DNA from: Capsulimonas corticalis
Lineage (GTDB): Bacteria > Armatimonadota > Armatimonadia > Armatimonadales > Capsulimonadaceae
Reading direction: 5' to 3'
Assembly (NCBI RefSeq): GCF_003574315.2
Contig: NZ_AP025739.1
Span: 1,860,001-1,924,000 of the forward strand
Length of the DNA stretch: 64,000 nucleotides
Shown: in pieces, positions 34,691-41,532 of the stretch
Layout of the letters: each line of letters starts with the position of its first letter
Position numbering within the stretch: the stretch's first letter is position 1
Position numbers and translations under genes: made by a program
Notes under the pieces: generated by a model
What the model saw: only the letters and a program-made list of their open reading frames with translations
Databases searched by the model: none
Told to the model about the DNA's origin: nothing

Positions 34691-35454
34691 CAGTTTGTCA
34701 ATTCTTTCGGGACGGTGATTTGGTATTTGGGAACGTAGACACCGCCTTGGACAAGGCTTCGTTTTCCATGACCTATTTCTATTTTAGAATGATCGAGATG
34801 CCGGAACCAGGCATGCCCCGCCTGTTCCGCCATAAAGAGAAAGAGGCGTTTGACTTTGACGGAGCGGCATTGCTCCATTAACTGCTGAACTGTCGTAGGC
34901 CGGAGCGCGTTCAAGCCTTCCATGATCTGATAAGCTTCCACCAGATCGAATTCGTCGGGGGATAGATACAGACATTCCATCATGGCTCGTGCGGCGGTGG
35001 ATGCTCTCACAGTGAACAGTTTACTCTCCACATCCACTAGTCCGAGATGGGGCGGAAGGAAGTGCGTATGGTGCAGCCGTAGTTTGACGCCCCAATCGTA
35101 GCTCTTAAACCAGGCCGGCATATTGACGCTGCGAGGAGAAAACAAGTGAACCGTTTGAGAGTTGAGTTCTAGATAATGCGCTTGCCCCTGCATCCCTAGC
35201 GCCGTCCGTCCACCGATGTGGATATCCAGGCGCGCCTGGTCCTGGATTGCGTAAAGACCGCCAAGCCAATCGACGGTGTCTCCTGTACGGCGGAAAGCGC
35301 CGTGTCCGATGCTTTCAATCCAGGCGGTAGACTGATAGACCTGCTGAAGCTGGCGGGACACGCCCATTTGTTCAAGCCATGAAGACAGGGCGGCCGTCCC
35401 AGAAGGCCATGTTCTGAGTACGGAGTTTATTTTTGTTCCGGAATGTAAACCCAT
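34690..35454 (-). CDS. abiEi: AbiEi-family antitoxin with DNA-binding N-terminus
   Basis: A 254-residue antitoxin. The N-terminal winged helix (VLRTWPSGTAALSSWLEQMGVSRQL, then ESIGHGAF) followed by the C-terminal domain with GGRTALGMQGQAHYLEL is the AbiEi architecture. The protein both neutralises the toxin and represses the operon. The start codon lies in the middle of an AT-rich 8-7-8 inverted repeat (35442-35464), and no ribosome site precedes it. A TATAAT is only seven bases upstream, so translation may be leaderless. It shares the low GC of the toxin gene. Confidence 0.85.
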   Translation of the reverse strand: MGLHSGTKINSVLRTWPSGTAALSSWLEQMGVSRQLQQVYQSTAWIESIGHGAFRRTGDTVDWLGGLYAIQDQARLDIHIGGRTALGMQGQAHYLELNSQTVHLFSPRSVNMPAWFKSYDWGVKLRLHHTHFLPPHLGLVDVESKLFTVRASTAARAMMECLYLSPDEFDLVEAYQIMEGLNALRPTTVQQLMEQCRSVKVKRLFLFMAEQAGHAWFRHLDHSKIEIGHGKRSLVQGGVYVPKYQITVPKELTN

Positions 35455-35470
35455 AATTTACATTATACAA
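35442..35470 (-). promoter_or_regulatory. abiE promoter with 23-bp inverted repeat
   Basis: AATGTAAA (35442-35449) and TTTACATT (35457-35464) form a perfect dyad around the start codon. On the minus strand TATAAT (about 35467-35462) overlaps its edge. AbiEi antitoxins are known to repress by binding inverted repeats of about this size, so this is the expected autoregulatory site. Confidence 0.6.
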
Positions 35471-35501
35471 TAAATATAAACTGATTAGATACTGACTCCC
35501 G

Positions 35502-35569
35502 TTATGGCCGCGTTCGCCAAATGCACGGGCAAGCGAATGAACGGGCAAGCTGTGGTAAAATCTCTCCAG
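35502..35569 (+). repeat. Right copy of the direct repeat flanking the toxin-antitoxin island
   Basis: Same sequence as 33701-33752 plus a 16-base internal duplication. It contains an extended -10 (TGGTAAAAT, about 35552-35560) that probably serves the serine protease gene starting just downstream. Confidence 0.8.
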
Positions 35570-35585
35570 CAAGCAGTCTGGATGA

Positions 35586-36566
35586 ATGGAGATTTCGCGT
35601 ATGCCGGCGCGTTCCCTCAATCAAATCGCGGTGCTGGCGAGCCTTCTTTCGGCTTGCGTCGCCGGCGCGGCCCACGCCGGAGCGCCGCCGACGCCGCCGG
35701 CTGCGGCAAGCGCGCGGACGCCGCTCACCATCCGCGAAGTGGCCGATCTTGCCCTGCCGTCGATCGTCATGATCGTCATCACCGACAAGTTGGGAACGAA
35801 CACGGCGCTTGGTTCGGGCTTTGTCCTGGCGCCGGGTGTTGTGGCGACGAATATCCATGTGATCGCGGACGCCGCCACCGTCACCGTGCATTTCGCCGAC
35901 GGCCGATCCGCGACATCGCCCGGCGCCGTGGCTGTTGACCGGGATCACGACCTGATCCTGATCCGTGTCGATACGGGCGCCGTGAGGCCGCTGCGCCTCG
36001 CCTCCGAGCAGGACTACCATGTGGGCGACACCGTGGTGGCGCTTGGGAATCCTGAAGGCCTTGGATGGTCCGTCTCCGCAGGTCTCATCAGCGCGCTGCG
36101 CGAGGAGAACAACCTGCGTGTGGTGCAGACCACCGCGCCGATCTCGCACGGCTCCTCCGGCGGCCCGCTGCTGGATCTGTACGGCAATGTTGTCGGCGTC
36201 AACTCGTTCAACTGGGGCGAGGGGCAAAACTTAAACTTCGCTTATCCTGGAAGTTATCTGGATTCGCTGCTTCAGCATCCCTCGAAGCGACTGTCGCCCT
36301 GGCGCGATTTCAAATCGCCGCCCCCGGCTACGCCTCCCGCCTCCGAAACTCCCCCGCCCGCCGCGCCTGCGCCCGCCGTCCCGCCGGCGCAGCCCGATCC
36401 GCCCGCGCCCGCCGGCGGTTTGCAGGCGATGGTGTGGGTGAATTTGACGACGCACGTCTACCACCGCCCCGGCTCGCGCTACTACGGCAAGACCAAAAAA
36501 GGCCGGTATATGACCGAAGCGGACGCCATCGCGCATGGCTGCCATGCGTCCGGGAACGGGCAGTGA
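35586..36566 (+). CDS. Exported trypsin-like (DegP/S1C-type) serine protease
   Basis: The 326-residue protein has a signal sequence with a lipobox-like LLSAC. The protease domain (about 45-235) carries the triad His91 (ATNIHV), Asp122 (RDHDLILIRV) and Ser191 (HGSSGGPL). There is no PDZ domain. A Pro/Ala-rich linker (about 245-280) is followed by a 40-residue tail VWVNLTTHVYHRPGSRYYG-TKKGRYM-EADAIAHG. This resembles a short module I have seen at the ends of varied bacterial secreted proteins; its function is unknown. ATG 35586 or 35601 (GGAG nine bases upstream) could start it. It probably trims or chaperones envelope proteins. Confidence 0.85.
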   Translation: MEISRMPARSLNQIAVLASLLSACVAGAAHAGAPPTPPAAASARTPLTIREVADLALPSIVMIVITDKLGTNTALGSGFVLAPGVVATNIHVIADAATVTVHFADGRSATSPGAVAVDRDHDLILIRVDTGAVRPLRLASEQDYHVGDTVVALGNPEGLGWSVSAGLISALREENNLRVVQTTAPISHGSSGGPLLDLYGNVVGVNSFNWGEGQNLNFAYPGSYLDSLLQHPSKRLSPWRDFKSPPPATPPASETPPPAAPAPAVPPAQPDPPAPAGGLQAMVWVNLTTHVYHRPGSRYYGKTKKGRYMTEADAIAHGCHASGNGQ

Positions 36567-36571
36567 GGCCC

Positions 36572-36955
36572 TTACCCCGCGGATTGCGCGAGCACGATGC
36601 CGCGAATCTCGTACTTCGTCTCTTCGTCCCCGGACGACTCGATCGATTGCAGCACCGAATGGCATTGCCGGATGTCGTCCACATGGAGTTTGCCGACGAA
36701 AATATCGCCGCTCGAATCCGGGGCGTCCACCGGGTGCAGGCCGTAGGCGAATCCTTTGGTGGCGTCCGGGAAGTGGATCTTGATGTCGTGCGCGAAGACC
36801 TGGCCGACTTTGAGCCGGGGTTCGCCGCGTTCCTCCGCCACCAGCCCCTGGATACGGATGCCCTGCGGACCTTCGCCCGTGGCGGCGGGAAGAATCGTCA
36901 GCCCCAGCTCCGCGGCGTCCCGCACGAATGTTTCTTTGTTTCGATAACTAGCCAT
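36572..36955 (-). CDS. Hypothetical cytoplasmic protein
   Basis: A 127-residue soluble, acidic protein. No signal peptide, no Cys cluster, one Cys only (RQCHSVLQ). The sequence alternates short beta-like runs (RIQGLVAEERGEPRLKVGQVF, then DIFVGKLHVDDI). No family recognised. It is convergent with the protease gene, five bases apart. No clear ribosome site is visible before the ATG. Confidence 0.55.
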   Translation of the reverse strand: MASYRNKETFVRDAAELGLTILPAATGEGPQGIRIQGLVAEERGEPRLKVGQVFAHDIKIHFPDATKGFAYGLHPVDAPDSSGDIFVGKLHVDDIRQCHSVLQSIESSGDEETKYEIRGIVLAQSAG

Positions 36956-37052
36956 AACGTGTTTTGAAATCCTTCGTCCAGATTATCTCCGCTAACACCC
37001 ATGCGTGTCAATCCATTCGTGGGTTGGCGGCCGAGTTGGCGGCGGTCTGTGG

Positions 37053-37058
37053 TATGAT
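37053..37058 (+). promoter_or_regulatory. Extended -10 promoter of the crcB transcript
   Basis: TGG-TATGAT lies about 12 bases before the first stem of the fluoride riboswitch, a fitting place for the transcription start. Confidence 0.5.
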
Positions 37059-37070
37059 ATGGTCAGAATG

Positions 37071-37144
37071 AAGTTTCGGCGATGGACCCCGCCGGGGACG
37101 CGATGCGTCCCGAACCGTCATATTTTGACTGATGGCTCCTGCAC
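37071..37144 (+). ncRNA. Fluoride riboswitch (crcB motif)
   Basis: The aptamer hallmarks appear in order: GGCGATGGACCCCGCC, a variable GACGCGATGCGTC hairpin, GAACCG, and the terminal CTGATGGCTCCTGC. A following hairpin (TGGCGATTCGCCA, 37146-37158, extended by flanking CCG/CGG) and a short T-rich stretch could be the expression platform. It lies directly upstream of a crcB fluoride channel gene, the classic target. Confidence 0.9.
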
Positions 37145-37207
37145 CGCTGGCGATTCGCCACGGCTGCGGGGGCCATTTTCGTTTGAGAACCGAGGAGCAA
37201 AAGTCTG

Positions 37208-37603
37208 ATGACACCGTGGCAATTGTGTTTGATCGGGGCCGGCGGCGCGGCCGGGGCGCTGGCGCGCTACTGGCTGGGGACGTGGGTGATGGGCAAGCTG
37301 CCGGGAGCGATGTTTCCCTGGGGGACATTTGTGATCAATGTCACCGGGTCCTTTATACTTGGACTAGTGATGACCTTGCTCACGGAGCGCGTGCTGACCA
37401 GTCCCAACTGGCGCCCGCTGATCACGATCGGGTTTGTCGGCGCGTACACCACGTTCAGCACGTTCGAGTATGAAACAGCGCGCCTCTCCTCTTCGTGGCA
37501 GGCGATGGTGAATCTCTTGGGAAGCGTCGCCGCCGGGTACGCCGCCGTCTGGGCCGGCATCAAGCTCGCCGTGTGGCTGGCGGGCATTGCGCCGCGTGGG
37601 TAG
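37208..37603 (+). CDS. crcB: Fluoride channel CrcB/Fluc
   Basis: A 131-residue protein with four membrane helices. GAGGAAGALARYWLG, the Asn of TFVINVTGSFILG and the GAYTTFSTFEYE segment are the conserved pore and signature regions of Fluc/CrcB, a dual-topology dimer that lets fluoride out of the cell. A fluoride riboswitch in its leader (37071-37144) implies induction by intracellular fluoride. A GAGGAG ribosome site lies 12 bases before the ATG. Confidence 0.95.
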   Translation: MTPWQLCLIGAGGAAGALARYWLGTWVMGKLPGAMFPWGTFVINVTGSFILGLVMTLLTERVLTSPNWRPLITIGFVGAYTTFSTFEYETARLSSSWQAMVNLLGSVAAGYAAVWAGIKLAVWLAGIAPRG

Positions 37604-37725
37604 GGGTTCCATCGATGGCCCCGCGCTAACGTTCCCCAGGCAAATCGCCATAATTAAGGGATAAACGCGGGTGCGCGTCGGCGTTTTTGTCATTCCCAAT
37701 GCTGTCAGACGCGAAGGAAGCCGAT

Positions 37726-39165
37726 ATGGACGGAAAAACTTCAGTGGCGGGCGCTGTCGCAGGGCGTAAGCCCGATCGAATGGGTGCGCGCCGCCGTCAT
37801 TTTGTCGGCTGGCTGGCCTCCACGGGCCTGGCGCTGGTGCTGCTGATTTTGACGGGATTCGTGTTTTGGGCGTCGGTCACGACGCGGAGCCTCACCAGGC
37901 AGGCGCACACGGCGGCGCAGCTCAATGACGCTTATCAGGAGGCGCGCTATGCGGTCGGGGCCGAAGAGTCCCTGGAGCGCAAGTATCGCCTGGAGCCGGG
38001 CGCGGAAGTATCACGAGACCATCGCCGAGCCGCGCGGAATCTCATTTCCGCGCTGGAGAAAGCTCAGAAAGTCGGCGGTCTGCACGAGCGTATCGTCGTT
38101 CCCCAACTGCTGAAAGAACACGACGCGTACTTGACGACGACGGTCGAGATGTTCGCCGCCGTGGACGCCGGCCAGACCCAGCGTGTCCGATATATCGACA
38201 GTCATATTACCGATCCTGTTTTTGGCGAATTTGAAAGCGCCGTCGAAATGGAAGCGGAGACGAACCACGCCAAAGCCTTAACCGCCATGACCCAGCTGGA
38301 CCGGATGCAGCGCTGGGTCGCGGCCCAGATGACGGCGCTCTTTACCGTGGGGCTGCTGCTGCTGGGGGCGTTTATGCTCCTGCTGCGCGCCCTGACCGCA
38401 TCGTCGCTGCGTCAAACCAAGGCGTCGCTGAGCGAAGCCGAGCGGCAACTGGTGCATTCCTCGAAGCTTGCGTCGCTGGGCACGCTTTCGGCGGGAGTCG
38501 CGCACGAACTGAACCAGCCGATCGCCATTATCCGGGGCGTCGCCCAGCAGCTTCAGGACGAGCCGGGGCTGTCTCAGGACGTTCAGGATGACCTGACGCT
38601 GATCGAGGGACAGACGAGCCGGATGGTGAAGATCATCAACCATCTGCGCAGCTTTTCCCGATGCGGCGGGCAGACCTTCGAGGAGGTCGCCGTCAACAAT
38701 GTCGTCCGGGATTGTCTGCTGCTGGTCGGCGCGCAGCTCCGCACTCAGAATATCGAGCTGGACCTGGACTTGAACGATGTCCCGGACGTGTTCGCGGACG
38801 CCAATGAATTGGAGCAGGTCGTTCTCAATTTGATCACCAACGCCCGCGACGCGATGGATGGACGCCCCGGCGCGCGGATCTTCGTACGCACTCTGGTCCG
38901 GCAGGATCGCGTGATCATGGAGTTCCGGGACAACGGTCCCGGAATCCCAGAAGCCGTCGCCGAGCGGATCTTCGATCCCTTCTTTACGACAAAGGAAGTG
39001 GGGAAGGGGACCGGACTGGGCCTGTCCATCAGCCATGGGATCATCGAAAAGCACCAGGGGATGCTGACCGTCCACAATGACGGCGGCGCGGTGTTTACGA
39101 TCGACCTCCCGGTGGTTTCTCACTTTGACCTGGAGATAAGCGCGCAGATGCCCAAAGCGGCGTAG
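37726..39165 (+). CDS. Sensor histidine kinase (NtrB-like)
   Basis: The ATG at 37726 has AAGGAAG six bases upstream and gives 479 residues. Membrane helices at about 30-52 and 202-222 enclose a 150-residue, mostly helical periplasmic sensor. The kinase core has His260 in SAGVAHELNQP, an N-box NLITNARDAMDG, the G1 box RDNGPGIPE, the F-box FDPFFTTKEVGKGTG and G2 GLGLSISHGI. The HELNQP variant is typical of DctB/NtrB-type kinases. No response regulator is adjacent, so it is an orphan in this window and its signal is unknown. Confidence 0.92.
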   Translation: MDGKTSVAGAVAGRKPDRMGARRRHFVGWLASTGLALVLLILTGFVFWASVTTRSLTRQAHTAAQLNDAYQEARYAVGAEESLERKYRLEPGAEVSRDHRRAARNLISALEKAQKVGGLHERIVVPQLLKEHDAYLTTTVEMFAAVDAGQTQRVRYIDSHITDPVFGEFESAVEMEAETNHAKALTAMTQLDRMQRWVAAQMTALFTVGLLLLGAFMLLLRALTASSLRQTKASLSEAERQLVHSSKLASLGTLSAGVAHELNQPIAIIRGVAQQLQDEPGLSQDVQDDLTLIEGQTSRMVKIINHLRSFSRCGGQTFEEVAVNNVVRDCLLLVGAQLRTQNIELDLDLNDVPDVFADANELEQVVLNLITNARDAMDGRPGARIFVRTLVRQDRVIMEFRDNGPGIPEAVAERIFDPFFTTKEVGKGTGLGLSISHGIIEKHQGMLTVHNDGGAVFTIDLPVVSHFDLEISAQMPKAA

Positions 39166-39326
39166 GCCCGATGGTGTCGGCTGTAGTTTCCGCCGTGGAC
39201 CGGCCCCGCTCAGGCGCTGTTACCGCTGAAATTAAGTGTTTGCCTCAGGAAAACGAGAATAATTGCAATCCACAATGCTGAAGTTTTATTAACTTACAGA
39301 CATTATGAACAGATCGCAACAAGACA

Positions 39327-39358
39327 TAAAAAAGCGCCCCGCGTGAGGCGGGGCGCTT
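39327..39358 (-). terminator. Terminator for the HAD phosphatase gene
   Basis: On the minus strand AAGCGCCCCGC pairs with GCGGGGCGCTT across a five-base loop and is followed by a six-T run (39327-39333 as A on the plus strand). It lies about 75 bases after the HAD stop. Confidence 0.75.
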
Positions 39359-39430
39359 GGACGGAGACAGGTATTAATTGCGTCGTGGAACATATTGACG
39401 CTGTGTCACGTAAACAAATTGTGAACTGCT

Positions 39431-40231
39431 CTATTCCAGACCGCGAAGATCGCCGATAATGACGTCAGGACGCCAGTTTTCAGGAGCGCTGTTCGCGGCG
39501 GCTTCGCTGGTGACGCCGGTTAGAACGAGAACGGTGCGCGCTCCGGCCCGCTTTCCGACCGCAATGTCGGTATCGAGCCGGTCGCCGATCATGACGCTTT
39601 CGGCGGCGTTCACGCCGGCCGTTTGCAGGATCGCTTCGTAGGCGTGCGTTTCGGGTTTGCCGATCGTGATGGGCTCAATGCCCGTCGCGGTCGCGACGGA
39701 GGCGACGATGGAGCCTCCGCCGGGGATTTCGCCATGTTCCAAGGGGAATGTGGCGTCCCGATTGGTGGCGATAAACTGAGCGTGGCCCTGCTTGATCGCG
39801 GCGTGGGCAAAGCGCAGTTTGTCATAGGTGAATTGACGATCGATGCCGACGACGACGTAGTCGATGGTGTTTGGATCGACTGAGTCCGCGACGGTAACCG
39901 TTTGCAATCCGCCGACCTCGGAGAGTTCGGCCGCGAGGCCGGCCTCGCCGATCACGAACGCGGTTTTGCCTTCGGCGCCATGCCCTTTAAGATATAACGC
40001 TGTGGCGTAGGCGGATGTGAATATTTCTGATTCCGGGGCGTCCAGCCCATTGACGGCCTTAAGCTTCTCGCAGTACGAGGCGCGTGTCCGTCCGGAGTTG
40101 TTGGTCAGAAAGTAGACGTTTTTGCCCGCCGCCCGCAGGCGCTCGACGGCCTCCGTGGCGTAGGGGATTTGGGTGTCGCCGAGGTACATAACCCCGTCGA
40201 GATCGAACACATAAGTCGTGGTGGAAATCAT
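39431..40231 (-). CDS. HAD-superfamily class IIA phosphatase (NagD/4-nitrophenylphosphatase-like)
   Basis: A 266-residue cytoplasmic phosphatase. Motif I is VFDLDGVMYLG right after the start. Motif II is FLTNNSGRTRASY. The lysine and acidic motifs III/IV are GKPETHAYEAIL and MIGDRLDTDIAVGKRAG. The class IIA cap lies between them (about 80-180). Relatives hydrolyse small sugar phosphates or 2-phosphoglycolate. ATG 40231 is chosen over upstream ATGs because motif I normally starts within ten residues. A promoter (TTGACT, 18 bases, TACACT; 40269-40240) puts the transcript start at or next to this ATG, so the mRNA is probably leaderless. Confidence 0.88.
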   Translation of the reverse strand: MISTTTYVFDLDGVMYLGDTQIPYATEAVERLRAAGKNVYFLTNNSGRTRASYCEKLKAVNGLDAPESEIFTSAYATALYLKGHGAEGKTAFVIGEAGLAAELSEVGGLQTVTVADSVDPNTIDYVVVGIDRQFTYDKLRFAHAAIKQGHAQFIATNRDATFPLEHGEIPGGGSIVASVATATGIEPITIGKPETHAYEAILQTAGVNAAESVMIGDRLDTDIAVGKRAGARTVLVLTGVTSEAAANSAPENWRPDVIIGDLRGLE

Positions 40232-40239
40232 ATCGCGAA

Positions 40240-40269
40240 AGTGTAGCATACCGGTCGCCGGAAAGTCAA
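40240..40269 (-). promoter_or_regulatory. Promoter of the HAD phosphatase gene
   Basis: On the minus strand TTGACT (40269-40264) and TACACT (40245-40240) have an 18-base spacer. The -10 ends eight bases before the start codon, implying a leaderless transcript. Confidence 0.55.
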
Positions 40270-40463
40270 ACGGGGAATCGGTGAGTGCGGCAAGAGCTTC
40301 CGGGGCCTTAGAGTTTGGCGCCACGGGGGGCAGGGTATAACTTGAATACCTACGAAGACGAAAATACCGAAGCGCCGGTCAATGCGGATCGGGTGTCTGG
40401 GAATAGATGCGCGAGCCGCCGAGTCTGTTAGGACAAGGACCGGCGAAGCAGGAAGGGAAACTT

Positions 40464-40730
40464 ATGAAGTCGACGTCAGAATTGGATACCAAGCAGCGCA
40501 TATATGCTCTGCAACACATAGAGAACGGGGAGTTTATTTGCTTGCTTCAGGAGGGCGTCGATTACCTGGCGTGTTTCTCCGACGGCGATACCGCGCTGGA
40601 GTTTCGCACCGCGCTTGGTCTTCAGGAGCACGTTGACCTGATCGCCATGACAATCGCGACCAGCCCATTCACGCACTTCTGGATGGACGGTGAAAGTATC
40701 GCGCTGGAGCATGAACTGGCGCAGCAGTAG
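40464..40730 (+). CDS. Small hypothetical protein
   Basis: An 88-residue soluble protein starting MKSTSELDTKQRIY, with AGGAAGGG six bases upstream. It alternates beta and alpha-like segments (IYALQHIENGEFICLLQEGVDYL, then HVDLIAMTIATSPFTHFWMDGESIAL). No family recognised. It is followed by a good terminator, which supports it as a real single-gene transcript. Confidence 0.6.
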   Translation: MKSTSELDTKQRIYALQHIENGEFICLLQEGVDYLACFSDGDTALEFRTALGLQEHVDLIAMTIATSPFTHFWMDGESIALEHELAQQ

Positions 40731-40801
40731 AACTATCAAAAACGCAATTGTACTTTTGATCGCGCCGAATGCTGAGTGAGAATCGATGAACGAGGGTAAG
40801 C

Positions 40802-40831
40802 GCCCGGCTCCGGATGGAGCCGGGCTTTCTT
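40802..40831 (+). terminator. Terminator after the small hypothetical gene
   Basis: GCCCGGCTCC (40802-40811) pairs perfectly with GGAGCCGGGC (40816-40825) around GGAT and is followed by TTTCTTG. Confidence 0.75.
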
Positions 40832-40854
40832 GTGCGTGGGGTTAGGATCGCCTC

Positions 40855-41409
40855 TTAGAACCGCAGTCCCACATTCACCGCCGCGCCGTTGGCGTGGTCG
40901 ACGAATTGGTATTTGGCGTTGACGTAAAGCGGGCCGGTGATCGAGTAGCCGAGTTCGACGTATCCGCCCAGGCGGGTGGCGCTGGAGATACTGCTCTGGT
41001 TGATGAAGTAGGCGCCGGCGCCGGCGCCGTAGAAGAAGCTGCCCGGGGCATAGGGCGACGAGCCGCCGGTTCCCGCGACGACGCCGGCGGTCAGCGGGAT
41101 GACGGTTGAGTGGCCGCCGGATTTGGCGCCGGTCTCCACGCCCAGATCGAGGACGGTGCGCACCGGGACGCCGATTGGGTCGGGAACGGGCAGAGTATAA
41201 CGGAAGTTCACCGACAGCTGTGTCGCGCCGCCCTTGTCTTTGGCTTCGCCGCTGCTGGGAATGAACACGCCGGCGGAGATGCTGCTCGGGTTGCCGACAA
41301 TCGGCAGCGCCGGGCCAGGCGCGGCGGCGGCGGGCAGGGCGCAGCCAAGTGCGGCGGCGGCGCAGGCGACAATGGGCAGGTGGCGGGAACGCAGATCGGT
41401 ATACTTCAT
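40855..41409 (-). CDS. Outer-membrane-like beta-barrel protein
   Basis: A 184-residue product with signal peptide (about 1-29, AAA-A). The mature protein is Gly/Ser/Tyr-rich with alternating polar and hydrophobic residues (TQLSVNFRYTLPV, RTVLDLGVETG, GGYVELGYSI, LYVNAKYQFVDH) and ends in the C-terminal Phe (VNVGLRF) that marks outer-membrane barrels. About eight strands are plausible. AAAGGAAG precedes the ATG. This is an inference from pattern, not from a named family, and it supports a two-membrane cell envelope. Confidence 0.65.
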   Translation of the reverse strand: MKYTDLRSRHLPIVACAAAALGCALPAAAAPGPALPIVGNPSSISAGVFIPSSGEAKDKGGATQLSVNFRYTLPVPDPIGVPVRTVLDLGVETGAKSGGHSTVIPLTAGVVAGTGGSSPYAPGSFFYGAGAGAYFINQSSISSATRLGGYVELGYSITGPLYVNAKYQFVDHANGAAVNVGLRF

Positions 41410-41439
41410 GGGCGGATTCTTCCTTTGATGGTCTTGAAA

Positions 41440-41473
41440 TAAAAAAACACCCCACGGATAACCGTAGGGTGTT
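41440..41473 (-). terminator. Terminator after serA
   Basis: On the minus strand AACACCCTACGG (41473-41462) pairs with CCGTGGGGTGTT (41457-41446) with one mismatch, followed by a run of seven T. It lies 60 bases after the serA stop. Confidence 0.7.
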
Positions 41474-41532
41474 CGTGGCTATGGTGTTGTTACCCGCAAA
41501 CGCGAGATTACAACCGTGTTACAATTTCCGAG

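Noticed and set aside
40855-41409. Annotating the beta-barrel gene as a named porin
   Set aside because: Only the amphipathic pattern and terminal Phe are visible. No family motif supports a name.
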